A stretch of 64,000 bases of DNA from NCBI GenBank assembly GCA_964501335.1, contig CAZCTC010000015.1, positions 1 to 64,000 of the forward strand, in the 5' to 3' direction. The position numbers were made by a program, and so were the translations under genes. The DNA is from CAZCTC01 sp964501335 (lineage in GTDB: Bacteria; Chloroflexota; Anaerolineae; B4-G1; SLSP01). Positions 54,587-63,230 of the stretch are shown here, in pieces; within the stretch, counting starts at the first letter, position 1; each line of letters begins with the position of its first letter. The notes beneath the pieces were generated by a model. The model did no database searches, had not been told where the DNA came from, and saw only the letters and a program-made list of their open reading frames with translations.

Positions 54587-54709
54587 GGCTTTTTTGTTCG
54601 ATGAGGGGTGTTTTGGGGGGAAGTGGCGCCGCGTGGGATGGATGAAGCTATTTTTTGCAGTATCGCATAATTCACTCAGAACTCACCGTCGGGACGCAGA
54701 GAAAAATTC

Positions 54710-54814
54710 ATGTTTTCGCGCGCTTTCTTAAGCCCGCGAAAACATAAACAAAAAACTTTCTTCTCCTGTCCCGCGCGGCGCTTTTTTATCAAACAAAGGA
54801 CTTTTGCGGGACGT
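54710..54814 (+). repeat. Dispersed hairpin element, copy 8
   Basis: A 16-bp stem (54710-54725 with 54730-54745) with one C/C mismatch and TTCTTA in the loop. It is followed by ATAAACAAAAAAC and the flank ending in GCGGGACGTT (54805-54814). Copies 7 and 8 face each other across about 120 bases. Confidence 0.78.
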
Positions 54815-54834
54815 TAAAAACAGACATCAAAGAA

Positions 54835-54878
54835 GCAAATCAGCTTTTGAGGGCCGTCTTTGAAAAAAGCGGATTTGC
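54835..54878. other. Hairpin in the gene-free stretch before polX
   Basis: Inverted arms GCAAATCAGCTTTT (54835-54848) and 54865-54878, 13 of 14 positions paired, followed by TTTT. It is unrelated in sequence to the TTCTGA hairpins and could terminate transcription in either direction. The remainder of 54879-54985 holds T/G-rich sequence resembling the element flank and no gene. Confidence 0.5.
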
Positions 54879-54988
54879 TTTTGCGGTACCACGATTTTTT
54901 ATTTAAGGGGTTTTTTGTTCGACAAGGGGGGCGAGGCGATGTTCGGAATGGGGAGAGAGAAGGGTTTTTCTTGGGGATTGGGGTATGG

Positions 54989-55017
54989 TTGTCTGCTTTT
55001 TTGAAAGTAGTTATAAT
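54989..55017 (+). promoter_or_regulatory. Promoter of the polX operon
   Basis: A -35 box TTGTCT (54989-54994), a 17-base spacer and a perfect TATAAT (55012-55017). It gives a leader of about 90 bases containing a 6-bp GC hairpin (CCCCGC at 55075-55080 with GCGGGG at 55087-55092) shortly before the AGGAGG site. Confidence 0.65.
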
Positions 55018-55115
55018 GACCATAGTATTTGAGGGCGGCCCTGTGGCTTCCATTTGCCGATCCGCTCTGACCGGCCCCGCTAAGGGGCGGGGTTGAACCA
55101 ACACAGGAGGCTAAC

Positions 55116-56855
55116 ATGAGCGATCGACGGGCAGAGCTGGCTTTAATTTTCGATCGTATTGGCGATGCTCTGGATGTTTTGGGTGAGAATTATCATCGCA
55201 TTTGGGCCTATCGTCGCGCCGCAGAGAATTTACGGGTGCTGGGCGAACCGTTGGAAACGGTATGGGCTGATGGTCGATTGGAGCAAATCCCCGGCGTGGG
55301 GGGGATTTTAGCGAATAAGATTGATGAGTATTTGCGGACCGGGCGGTTGGAAGCTTATGAGAAGTTGTTGGATCGGGTGCCCTTGGGGGTTCTGGAAATT
55401 TTACAGGTTCCGGAGGTCGGCCCGCGGAAGGCTGCGCTTTTCTGGCATGAGTTAGGGATTTGTTCGATCGAGGATTTGGAAAGTGCGGCGCGTTATGGGC
55501 AGTTGCGTTCTTTGAAGGGGATTGGTCCCCGGCTGGAGAGCCGGATTTTAGAAGGGATTGTCGCGTTGCAGCGTCAGCGCCAGGGCCGGTTGCCGTTAGG
55601 GGTGGTCTGGCCGCTGGCCCATGAGATTTTGCAGGTGTTGATGGAGGTGCCGGAAACGCTGCGGGCATCGACGGTGGGCAGTTTGCGGCGGATGCGGGAG
55701 ACGATCGGCGATTTAGGGCTGTTGGTGGCGGCTAATGATCCTTTGCCGGTGATGGAGCGTTTCCGTACGCTTTCTATTGCCGCCGAGGTGGTGACGGCGG
55801 GGGCGGCCCGGACGACCATCCGGACGCCTGACGGGGTGCAGGTGGAGCTGCGGGTTTTTCCTCCCGAGCGGTGGGGATCTGTGTTGCAATATTTTACCGG
55901 TAGTCAGGCCCATAATATCCGACTGCGGAATCTGGCTTTAGAGAAGGGGCTGGCGTTGAGCGAGTATGGCTTCCGGCGGCAGGACGGCTCTGAGCTTTTC
56001 TGTGCTGATGAGGCCGAGGTTTATGCGACGTTGGGGTTGCCCTGGATTCCGCCGGAATTGCGGGAGTCGCGGGGCGAGATCGAGGCGGCGCTGGCCGGGC
56101 AGTTGCCCAAACTGGTCGAGCCGGGGGAGATTCTGGGCGATTTTCAATGTCATACAACGCGATCCGACGGCCATGCCTCAATGGAGGAGATGGTAAGGGC
56201 GGCACGCGATGCCGGATTGCATTACATGGTGGTTTCGGACCATACTTCGGGAATGGGGATCGGTGAGGGGGTGGCACCGGAGGCGGTGGACGGTCTGCTT
56301 GCCGAGGTGGCTTATTTGAACAGCCGGCAGCCGGACGGTTTCCGCATTCTGGCTGGAGCTGAGGTGGAAATTCATCCGGATGGGCGGCTGGATTGGCCGG
56401 ATGAGGCGCTGGCGCGACTGGATTTTGTCATTGCGGCGGTCCATGCTGGATTGAATGAGACCCGGGAAGAGGCGACGGCCCGGATTCTGGGGGCGTTGAA
56501 AAATCCCTATGTCGATCTGATCGCCCATCCTACCGGGCGGTTGTTGGGACGGCGGGAATCGGCCGATCTGGATATGGAGATGTTGCTGCGGACGGCTGCG
56601 GAGCGTGGGGTGGCGGTGGAGATCAATGCCCATCCCAATCGGTTGGATTTTAACGGTTTTCATGTCCGGCAGGCGGTGCAGTATGGTGTCACGCTGGCCA
56701 TCAGTTCGGATGCCCACGATGGAGATGGTTTTGCGGCTCTTCCCTTTGGGGTGGCGATGGCGCGTCGGGGGTGGGCCGGTGCCGATCAGTTGTTGAACAC
56801 GCGGCCGGTGGAAGAGGTGTTGGCCTGGCGGCGTCGCCGGATGAGCCGGCATTGA
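55116..56855 (+). CDS. polX: PolX-type DNA polymerase/exonuclease, polymerase site altered
   Basis: 579 residues, the usual length for bacterial PolX. The 8-kDa and helix-hairpin-helix part covers 1-150 (IPGVGGILANKIDEYL, LKGIGPRLESRI), the palm and thumb 160-310, and the PHP 3'-5' exonuclease domain 335-579 (GDFQCHTTRSDGHAS, VVSDHTSGMG, LIAHPTGRLLGRRES, EINAHPNRLDF, SSDAHDGDGF). The palm motif normally written GDxD reads GDLG (D199, G201), and the later catalytic Asp is E244 (VQVELRV). Nucleotide transfer is therefore probably lost, while the PHP repair nuclease looks intact; Q344 replaces a His but I recall Gln here in some PolX such as the Thermus enzyme. It heads a run with the ROK, M48, rdgB and UbiA genes. 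Confidence 0.9.
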   Translation: MSDRRAELALIFDRIGDALDVLGENYHRIWAYRRAAENLRVLGEPLETVWADGRLEQIPGVGGILANKIDEYLRTGRLEAYEKLLDRVPLGVLEILQVPEVGPRKAALFWHELGICSIEDLESAARYGQLRSLKGIGPRLESRILEGIVALQRQRQGRLPLGVVWPLAHEILQVLMEVPETLRASTVGSLRRMRETIGDLGLLVAANDPLPVMERFRTLSIAAEVVTAGAARTTIRTPDGVQVELRVFPPERWGSVLQYFTGSQAHNIRLRNLALEKGLALSEYGFRRQDGSELFCADEAEVYATLGLPWIPPELRESRGEIEAALAGQLPKLVEPGEILGDFQCHTTRSDGHASMEEMVRAARDAGLHYMVVSDHTSGMGIGEGVAPEAVDGLLAEVAYLNSRQPDGFRILAGAEVEIHPDGRLDWPDEALARLDFVIAAVHAGLNETREEATARILGALKNPYVDLIAHPTGRLLGRRESADLDMEMLLRTAAERGVAVEINAHPNRLDFNGFHVRQAVQYGVTLAISSDAHDGDGFAALPFGVAMARRGWAGADQLLNTRPVEEVLAWRRRRMSRH

Positions 56856-56895
56856 GGTTAATTTCAATTCATTGGTTATTTATGGAGGAGTGCTT

Positions 56896-57855
56896 ATGAG
56901 TCCGCTGCATTTTATCGCTGTTGACCTGGGAGGAACCCAGATCCGGGCCGCACGCTATACGGCTGATGGTTTTCAGGAGGCTCGGGTAGCTATGCCGACG
57001 ATGGCTCCTGAGGGATTGGATTCGGTGTTGCAGCGGATAGGGACGGCCATTCGTCAGGTCTGGCCGGCGGAAGGGACGGTCGCGGGGATTGGGATCGGGG
57101 CGCCGGGACCGATGGATTATAAGCGTGGGCTGGTCCATTTCGCGCCCAATCTGCCGGGATGGGTAGATGTGCCGCTGCGCGATCGCATCCATGAGATGTT
57201 CAATGTGCCGGTCTTTGTGGGCAATGATGCCGATCTGGCCGGGCTGGCCGAGCATCGGTTTGGTGCCGGGCAGGGGGCCTCGAGTATGGTCTATATGACC
57301 ATCAGTACGGGCATCGGCGGCGGCTTTGTGATGGATCACAAGCTGTTTACCGGTGGCTGGGGCTCGGGGGGGGAAGTGGGCCATATGACGGTTGAAGCGA
57401 GCGGTCCGAAGTGTGCCTGTGGCAACATTGGCTGTCTGGAGATGATGGCAGCGGGGCCGGCGATTGCACGGCGGGCCCGGGAGCGGTTGATGGCGGGGGA
57501 ATCTTCGTTGATCCGGGAACTGGTCAGTGGAGATCTGGATGCCATTACGGCTAAAGAGGTCAACGATGCCGGGCAGCAGGGCGATCCGCTGGCGCGGGAG
57601 ATTTTTGCCGAGGCCGGGCGTTATATCGGCGCCGGGATCGTCAATTTGATCTATCTGTTGGACCCCGGGCTTTTTGTGCTGGGCGGCAGCGTGACTCAGG
57701 CGGGGGATCTGTTGTTTGTGCCGTTGCGGGAGACGGTGGCGCAGCGGGCGCCGGCTTTCTATCAGGAATATTCCAAAATCGTCCCGGCTGTGCTGGGGGC
57801 GGATGTCGGTTTGTGGGGAGCGCTGGCGCTGGCTTTGATGGAGACGAATCAGTAG
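56896..57855 (+). CDS. ROK-family sugar kinase (glucokinase-like)
   Basis: 319 residues. The ATP motif FIAVDLGGTQIRAARY opens the protein. IGAPGPMD, VFVGNDADLAGLAEHRFG with the catalytic Asp, YMTISTGIGGGFV and the zinc-binding segment CACGNIGCLEMM (preceded by GEVGHMTV) are all present, so it is a sugar kinase rather than a NagC-type repressor (no N-terminal helix-turn-helix). It likely phosphorylates glucose or a related hexose with ATP. ATG 56896 is chosen because GGAGGAG (56884-56890) is five bases upstream. It is 40 bases after polX and three bases before the protease gene. Confidence 0.93.
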   Translation: MSPLHFIAVDLGGTQIRAARYTADGFQEARVAMPTMAPEGLDSVLQRIGTAIRQVWPAEGTVAGIGIGAPGPMDYKRGLVHFAPNLPGWVDVPLRDRIHEMFNVPVFVGNDADLAGLAEHRFGAGQGASSMVYMTISTGIGGGFVMDHKLFTGGWGSGGEVGHMTVEASGPKCACGNIGCLEMMAAGPAIARRARERLMAGESSLIRELVSGDLDAITAKEVNDAGQQGDPLAREIFAEAGRYIGAGIVNLIYLLDPGLFVLGGSVTQAGDLLFVPLRETVAQRAPAFYQEYSKIVPAVLGADVGLWGALALALMETNQ

Positions 57856-57858
57856 CGT

Positions 57859-59010
57859 ATGGCGACGCCAGACTCTACTCCAGTCCTCGATCCAGAGCGC
57901 CAACAACGGGCCCGGGTCTATGCTCGATTGCAGCGTCGGTTGCTGGTTGTGGAGCTGGCTCTGGGAGCGGTCTATGCCGGCTTGTGGTTGGGATTGGGGC
58001 TGGGGGCGGCGTTGGGCCGGTGGCTGGCGACATTGACTCCGTGGCCCTGGTTGCAGGTAGCCGGTTTTGCTTTCGTTTTCGGCGGCCTTTATGGCGTGAT
58101 CTCATTTCCCCTGGATTACTACAGCGGTTTTGTGTTGCAACATCGCTTTGAGTTGTCGGTGCAGAGTTTGCGTGACTGGCTGCTCGATCAGTTGAAAGGG
58201 GTGTTGATTGCGGGACCGATCGGGTTGGTGCTGTTGGAAGTGATCTATGCGGTGTTGCGGGTCACACCGGATTTCTGGTGGTTGTGGAGCGGCGGCATTA
58301 TTGTGTTGTTCAATGTGGTGCTGGGGATGTTGGCGCCGGTAGTGATCATGCCGTTGTTCAATAAGTTTGTGCCGCTGGGGGAAGAGCATGCGGAACTGGC
58401 GGCCCGGTTGATGGCGTTGGCCGATCGCGCCGGCGCGCATGTGGAGGGCGTTTATAAATTCGATATGAGCCGCCGCACCACGCAGGCCAACGCGGCTTTG
58501 ACCGGGTTGGGCAAGACGCGCCGGATTGTGTTGGGCGATACGTTGCTGGATTCTTTCACGGCGGATGAGATCGAGACCGTTCTGGCCCATGAGTTGGGGC
58601 ACCATGTCCATCGGGACATTCCGGTGGGGATTGTGATCGAAGGGGTTCTCACTCTGGTCGGGCTCTATCTGGCGGCGTGGGGGTTGCGCTGGGGGACGGC
58701 GGCTTTGGGATTGGGGGCGCCGGGCGATGCGGCGACGTTGCCGCTGTTTTCGTTGTTGTTGGGAGCCTATGGGCTGGTGACCATGCCGTTAGGCAATTGG
58801 TATTCTCGCTGGCGGGAGTGCCGGGCCGATGATTTTGCTCTGGAACTGACGGGCAAGGGTACGGCTTTTGCGGAGGCTTTTACCCGGCTGGCCAATCAGA
58901 ATCTGGCGGAGGTCGATCCGGAGCCGTGGGTGGAGTTTTTGCTCTATTCGCATCCGGCCTTGCATCGGCGGATTGCCCGGGCGCAGGCGTGGGGAAAGAA
59001 AGCGGCATAA
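57859..59010 (+). CDS. M48 metalloprotease (Ste24/CAAX-protease type)
   Basis: 383 residues. Several membrane helices (about 30-60, 70-90, 118-138, 146-170, and around 255-320) surround a cytoplasm-facing zinc site: HELGHH at 244-249 (the HExxH zinc motif) and the third ligand Glu in WREC RADDFALELTG. FKFDMSRRTTQANAAL-like wording (KFDMSRRTTQANAALTG) and LGDTLLD are typical of Ste24-type proteases. Bacterial members take part in membrane protein quality control; the substrate here is not known. Only three bases separate it from the ROK gene, so coupled expression is likely. Confidence 0.92.
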   Translation: MATPDSTPVLDPERQQRARVYARLQRRLLVVELALGAVYAGLWLGLGLGAALGRWLATLTPWPWLQVAGFAFVFGGLYGVISFPLDYYSGFVLQHRFELSVQSLRDWLLDQLKGVLIAGPIGLVLLEVIYAVLRVTPDFWWLWSGGIIVLFNVVLGMLAPVVIMPLFNKFVPLGEEHAELAARLMALADRAGAHVEGVYKFDMSRRTTQANAALTGLGKTRRIVLGDTLLDSFTADEIETVLAHELGHHVHRDIPVGIVIEGVLTLVGLYLAAWGLRWGTAALGLGAPGDAATLPLFSLLLGAYGLVTMPLGNWYSRWRECRADDFALELTGKGTAFAEAFTRLANQNLAEVDPEPWVEFLLYSHPALHRRIARAQAWGKKAA

Positions 59011-59100
59011 TCATCCCAGAGATACAGAGAGCACAGAGAAGAAAATAAATTATGTTGGGTGTTAGCGGGTTGTTTGGCCCAGAAAAACAAAGGAGATCGG

Positions 59101-59700
59101 ATGAAGCTGGTTTTGGCGACGCACAATCAAGGGAAACGCCGGGAATGGCAGGCTTTGCTGGCCGGACTGGAGGTGGAGTTGTTGCTCCCTGAGGAATTGG
59201 GGGTAAGTTCGGAGGTTGAAGAGACCGGCAGCACCTATCAGGAAAATGCCTTGCTGAAGGGGCGGGCTCTGGCGGCGGCGACCGGATTGCCGGCGCTGGC
59301 CGACGATTCGGGACTGGAAGTCGATGCTCTGGAGGGGGCGCCGGGGCTGCATTCGGCGCGTTATCGTCCAGGGGCGGATCCAGTGCGGTATCGGGCTTTG
59401 TTGCAGGCGCTGGAGAATGTGCCGGCCGAACAGCGGGGCGCGCGGTTTCGCTGTATCGCGGCGCTGGTCCTGCCGACGGGAGAAGAGCGACTTACCGAAG
59501 GCGTTTGTGAGGGCGTGATTGGCTATGCGCCGGCGGGAGAGGCCGGTTTTGGGTACGATCCGGTTTTTTATATGCCGGAGTTGGGGAAGACCATGGCCGA
59601 GCTTTCGGCTGAGGAGAAGAATCAGTTGAGCCATCGGGCCCGGGCGGCCCAGGCGATGCGGCCGATTTTGGAGGCTTGGTTGGCGGGAGGTGCTGTATGA
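59101..59700 (+). CDS. rdgB: RdgB/HAM1 non-canonical purine NTP pyrophosphatase
   Basis: 199 residues. It cleaves ITP, XTP and dITP to monophosphates and so keeps deaminated purines out of DNA and RNA. Family motifs: LVLATHNQGKRREW, ETGSTYQENALLKGRALA, LADDSGLEVDALEGAPGLHSARY, EGVCEGVI, GFGYDPVFYMPELGKTMAELS, KNQLSHRARA. ATG 59101 is preferred over upstream starts because AAAGGAGA (59089-59096) is correctly spaced. A one-armed CAGAGAGCACAGAGAAG repeat sits in the 90-base gap before it. It overlaps the next gene by four bases (ATGA). Confidence 0.95.
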   Translation: MKLVLATHNQGKRREWQALLAGLEVELLLPEELGVSSEVEETGSTYQENALLKGRALAAATGLPALADDSGLEVDALEGAPGLHSARYRPGADPVRYRALLQALENVPAEQRGARFRCIAALVLPTGEERLTEGVCEGVIGYAPAGEAGFGYDPVFYMPELGKTMAELSAEEKNQLSHRARAAQAMRPILEAWLAGGAV

Positions 59701-60644
59701 CGCCTGCGACGCCTCCTGCGGTGCCTTTTCGGGGATTGCCGGGCTGGATTGTGCGGGTCCGGGCGCCCTTCTTCACGGCTGTCCTGGTCCCTACGGCGCT
59801 GGGGACGGCGATGTGCTGGACCCGGCTGGATTTCTTTTCCCCTTTCCGGTTGTTGTTGATTTTGATTGCGGGGGTGTTGACGCAGGCCGGGGCCAATTTG
59901 ATCAACGATTACTTTGATTATCTCAACGGCACGGATCGATTAAATAAGGAAGCGATTGCCCCTTACACGGGCGGCGGTCCACAGGTGCGGTTGGGGTTGA
60001 TCACGCCGGCGCGGGCGCGGAATGAGGCGCTGGTTTATTTCGGTATCGCGCTGGCGCTGGGGGTTTATCTGGCGCTGACCGGGTCGCCCTGGTTGTTGGT
60101 CATCGGGGCGTTGGGGCTGGGGATGGCTTTGCTCTATACGGCGCCGGGAATTTTTCTGGTCGGGGCCGGGTTGGGCGAAGTGGCGATCTTTTTGTGTTTC
60201 GGCCCGTTGTTTGTGATGGGCGTATGGATGGCTTTAACGGGAACCTTTTCCTGGGAAGCGGTTTGGGCTTCGTTCCCGGCGGGGTTCCTGATTACCAATG
60301 TGATCTGGATCAATCAATTTCCCGATATGCCGGCCGATGCGGCGGTGGGGAAGCGACACTGGGTTGTCCGGTTGGGGCGAAAACGGTCTGCTTATATTTA
60401 CGGCGGACTGTTTCTGGCCACCTATCTTTCTTTAGTTTTGGGAATGTTGGTCGGAGGGTTGCCGGTATGGACCGGGTTGGGCCTGTTGACGATTCCGATG
60501 GCCTGGAAAGCCTGGCAGATTTCCATGGCTTCTTATGATCGGATGCAGGAATTGGGAGCGGCGAATGCTTTGACCATTCAGATCCATTTGCTGACGGGCA
60601 TTTTGATGACATTGGGGTATCTGGCGGCGAGGATCTTCTCTTAG
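59697..60644 (+). CDS. UbiA-family prenyltransferase (MenA-like)
   Basis: 315 residues with about eight membrane helices. Both aspartate-rich, Mg-prenyl-diphosphate motifs are present: NDYFDYLNGTD and NQFPDMPADAAVGKRHW. The opening RAPFFTAVLVPTALGTAM and the overall length fit 1,4-dihydroxy-2-naphthoate polyprenyltransferases (menaquinone synthesis), which would suit this lineage, but other UbiA substrates are possible. ATG 59697 overlaps the rdgB stop. It appears to close the polX-to-UbiA transcription unit. Confidence 0.85.
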   Translation: MTPATPPAVPFRGLPGWIVRVRAPFFTAVLVPTALGTAMCWTRLDFFSPFRLLLILIAGVLTQAGANLINDYFDYLNGTDRLNKEAIAPYTGGGPQVRLGLITPARARNEALVYFGIALALGVYLALTGSPWLLVIGALGLGMALLYTAPGIFLVGAGLGEVAIFLCFGPLFVMGVWMALTGTFSWEAVWASFPAGFLITNVIWINQFPDMPADAAVGKRHWVVRLGRKRSAYIYGGLFLATYLSLVLGMLVGGLPVWTGLGLLTIPMAWKAWQISMASYDRMQELGAANALTIQIHLLTGILMTLGYLAARIFS

Positions 60645-60647
60645 GGT

Positions 60648-60661
60648 CTGTAAATTTACAG
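60648..60661. other. 14-bp perfect palindrome after the UbiA gene
   Basis: CTGTAAATTTACAG, a perfect inverted repeat beginning four bases after the stop codon. It could be an operator-like site or a weak hairpin. No T run follows. Confidence 0.4.
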
Positions 60662-60728
60662 GTTTCCGAATTTCTCTGGGAAATCCGGTAGAAATCGGGA
60701 AGTTATTTGTTTACGACCCCTTAAAAAA

Positions 60729-60745
60729 CGGCTGATTTTCAGCCG
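60729..60745. other. Hairpin directly before the ribosome site at 60760
   Basis: A 7-bp stem CGGCTGA/TCAGCCG with a three-base loop. On the minus strand it is followed by six T residues, which is the form of an intrinsic terminator; no minus-strand gene is seen that would need it. On the plus strand it sits just before the GAGGAGGAGG ribosome site. Confidence 0.45.
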
Positions 60746-60759
60746 GATGAGGAGGAGGG

Positions 60760-62052
60760 ATGGACGTCGCAGCGCTGGAACGTGGTTTGCGCACGTATCG
60801 GCCGGCGGGTTATAAAACCTTGCCGGCCGAATTTGTTTGGCCTCGATATGAGGGCTGGTCGGTAGGAAATTTGCCGGCGACGATTGCGGGATTGTTGGGG
60901 GTGGAGTTGACCGGCATGTTGCCGCCGTTAGATCCGGCGGCGCTGGCCGGGATGGTCGAGGGGGTGCGGCGGGTGGTGTTGGTGGTGGTGGATGCTTTAG
61001 GCTGGGAGCAGCTTTCGCGGGCGATGCAGCGTCATCCCGATCTTCCTTTTCATCGGTTGAGTGCACAGGGGCGGCTTTTTCCCATTACAACGCTTTTTCC
61101 TTCGACCACCAATAATGTGTTGAGTTCGTTATGGACAGGGGCTCCGCCGATTCGGCATGGATTGGTGGCTTTTATGCTCTATCTTCGGGAATGGGCTATG
61201 GCGGTGGAAGCCATCCGTTTTTCGCCTTCCGTACATCTCTGGTCGAGTGAGTTGTTGCAATGGGGGTTTGATCCGGAACTCTTTTTGCCGCTGCCGGCGC
61301 TGGCTCAGTGGTTGGGGGGGCAGGAAGTCGTGACGACGATTGTAACCCGGGATGAATTTATCCGCACTCCGCTTTCCCGGATGCATTTTCGGGGAGCGCA
61401 GACTATTCGGGGCTATGTGACGGCTTCGGATTTCTGGTTGTGGTTGCGTTGGGAGTTGCAGAATGGTCCGGCCGGCCGGAGTTTTATTTCCGGGTATTGG
61501 GGGGCGTTGGATACGCTGGCCCATAATTTTGGGCCGGAGGATGAATCCGGTGAGGCGGAGATTCGGGCCCTGGGATTGCTGATGGAAGAGATCTTTTTGC
61601 GGGGTTTGACGGCGATCGAGCGAAAAGGGACGCTGTTTTTGCTCACGGCGGATCACGGGCAATGTTCCGCTCCGGTCCAGGCCATGATCCGGATGGATCA
61701 ACATCCGGAGTTAATGAATGCTTTGTTGTTGCCGCCTTTAGGTGAGAGCCGGGTGCCGTTTTTTTATCCTTTGCCGGGCAAAAGTGCCTGGGTCCGGGGA
61801 TATCTGGAAGAGCGTTTTGGGAAGATGTTTGCATTTATGTCTCAGGATGAGCTGATTTCGAGTGGTTTGTTGGGCCAGGGGGAGGCCCATCCGGAGATCG
61901 CGGTGCGGTTGGGGGAATTGATCGGGTTGGCGCGTGGGGAAGCGGCCGTGGTGCGGGATGGGGCGGATGCTTTGCGGTTGAGGGGGCGGCATGGGAGTTT
62001 GACGCCGGCCGAGATGCTGGTGCCCTTGCTGGCGATGCGGCTCGATTATTGA
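60760..62052 (+). CDS. Alkaline-phosphatase-superfamily phosphodiesterase
   Basis: 430 residues with no signal peptide. The metal and nucleophile pattern of the type I phosphodiesterase/nucleotide pyrophosphatase branch is visible: VVLVVVDALGWEQL (metal Asp), LFPSTTNNVLSSLWTG (nucleophile Thr region), ISGYWGALDTLAHNFGPE (metal Asp and His) and LFLLTADHGQCSAP (metal Asp and His). It should hydrolyse a phosphodiester or pyrophosphate; the substrate is unknown. The GAGGAGGAGG site gives a strong start. It is 115 bases after the UbiA gene, with two inverted repeats between them. Confidence 0.88.
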   Translation: MDVAALERGLRTYRPAGYKTLPAEFVWPRYEGWSVGNLPATIAGLLGVELTGMLPPLDPAALAGMVEGVRRVVLVVVDALGWEQLSRAMQRHPDLPFHRLSAQGRLFPITTLFPSTTNNVLSSLWTGAPPIRHGLVAFMLYLREWAMAVEAIRFSPSVHLWSSELLQWGFDPELFLPLPALAQWLGGQEVVTTIVTRDEFIRTPLSRMHFRGAQTIRGYVTASDFWLWLRWELQNGPAGRSFISGYWGALDTLAHNFGPEDESGEAEIRALGLLMEEIFLRGLTAIERKGTLFLLTADHGQCSAPVQAMIRMDQHPELMNALLLPPLGESRVPFFYPLPGKSAWVRGYLEERFGKMFAFMSQDELISSGLLGQGEAHPEIAVRLGELIGLARGEAAVVRDGADALRLRGRHGSLTPAEMLVPLLAMRLDY

Positions 62053-62096
62053 ACCGTGGGGGTTTGATTGGCTATCAATTCGTGGCTATAATCAAA

Positions 62097-62102
62097 GAGT
62101 AA
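62097..62102 (+). promoter_or_regulatory. -10 box of the homoserine dehydrogenase gene
   Basis: A perfect TATAAT about 24 bases before the start codon. A matching -35 at normal spacing is not obvious. Confidence 0.5.
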
Positions 62103-62125
62103 ACTCGGAAGACAAGGAGGCAGGG

Positions 62126-63187
62126 ATGGCGGCTGGTTTACGGACGGTGCGATGTGTGTTGATGGGATTGGGCAATTTAGGCTGGCGTTTTTGTGAAGTG
62201 CTGGAACGCAAGGCTTCTTTATTACGAGAGCAGTATGGTTTGCAGGTTGTGATGGTGGGAGTTGCCGACAGCAAAGGCGCTGCTTATTCGGCGGAAGGGC
62301 TGGATCTGGCGACGATTGTACAGATCAAGCGCAATGGGGGATCGATCGGTACTTACCCGGGTGTGGGTACGCCGGGACGGACTGCGTTGGATCTGGTCGA
62401 GCACGCCGAAGCGGATCTGTTGTTCGATGCTTCGCCGGTCAATTGGGAAAAGGGAGCGGAGCCGGGCTTGAGTTGTATCCGGGCGGCTCTGACGCGGGGG
62501 ATGCATGTGGTCACGCCGAACAAGGGGCCGATTGTGCTGGCCTATCGGGAACTGAAGGCCTTGGCTGCGGAGCATGGGGTCAAGTTGCGGTTTGACGGTA
62601 CTGTAGCCGGTGGCTTACCGGTGCTTTATTTGGGTCAACGGGATCTGCGGGGAGCGGTGATTTCGCGAATGGAGGCGGTGCCGAATCTGGTGACGGGCTT
62701 TGTGATGGATTTGCTGGCCAGTGGGGCTTCGTGGGAAGCGGCGATGGCCCGGGGCTATCAGGAAGGGGTGCTGGAGGGCGATGGGGCCTGGGATTTGGAA
62801 GGTTATGATGCGACGGCCAAGCTGGTCATTCTGGCGAATGCCGTGTTGAATTATCCGGCGCGGATGGAAGATGTCGAGCGCCATGGCATTGTGGGGATCG
62901 ATCCGGAGGAATTGCGGGCGGTCCGGGATGCCGGGAAGCGGATGCGGCTGGTGGTGCGGGCCGAGTTACGGCCGGAGGGGGGCTATGCCCTTTCCGTTGC
63001 GCCGACGGCTCTGGCTCCCGAGCATCCTTTGGGGCGTTTAGGCCAGAAGCAGATGGGTATTGTGTATACAACGGATATTTATGGCACCGTGACTGCCATT
63101 ATTGACGAACCCGATCCGATTCCTTCTTCTGCGACGATGCTGCGCGATTTTCTGGATATCTATGTAGAAGTAGATAGCAGCCGGTAG
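62126..63187 (+). CDS. hom: Homoserine dehydrogenase
   Basis: 353 residues. It reduces aspartate semialdehyde to homoserine with NAD(P)H, the branch point toward threonine and methionine. The Rossmann motif VLMGLGNLGWRF opens the protein. VTPNKGPIVLAYREL, FDGTVAGGLPVL and the catalytic region DLEGYDATAKLVILAN are clear. It ends without the regulatory ACT domain found in longer forms, so threonine feedback through that domain is not expected. AAGGAGG precedes the ATG. The last codons and TAG stop lie in a GTAGATA-type heptamer repeat, giving a C-terminus VEVDSSR. No other threonine gene is in the window. Confidence 0.92.
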   Translation: MAAGLRTVRCVLMGLGNLGWRFCEVLERKASLLREQYGLQVVMVGVADSKGAAYSAEGLDLATIVQIKRNGGSIGTYPGVGTPGRTALDLVEHAEADLLFDASPVNWEKGAEPGLSCIRAALTRGMHVVTPNKGPIVLAYRELKALAAEHGVKLRFDGTVAGGLPVLYLGQRDLRGAVISRMEAVPNLVTGFVMDLLASGASWEAAMARGYQEGVLEGDGAWDLEGYDATAKLVILANAVLNYPARMEDVERHGIVGIDPEELRAVRDAGKRMRLVVRAELRPEGGYALSVAPTALAPEHPLGRLGQKQMGIVYTTDIYGTVTAIIDEPDPIPSSATMLRDFLDIYVEVDSSR

Positions 63188-63200
63188 ATAGTAGACAGCG
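63171..63200 (+). repeat. Heptamer repeat GTAGATA/GTAGACA at the hom stop
   Basis: GTAGATA at 63171, GTAGATA at 63185, GTAGACA at 63192, then GC. It overlaps the 3' end of the homoserine dehydrogenase gene and supplies its TAG stop. A GCCGGGGCGGCTCTGG linker and a hairpin follow, as at 5-88. Confidence 0.75.
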
Positions 63201-63230
63201 AGCGTTGCCGGGGCGGCTCTGGAAAAAACC

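Noticed and set aside
54429..55115. A small gene or RNA gene in the long gap before polX
   Set aside because: The open frames there coincide with element copies 7 and 8 and their flanks, with no ribosome site. No tRNA-like cloverleaf or known riboswitch pattern was recognised.
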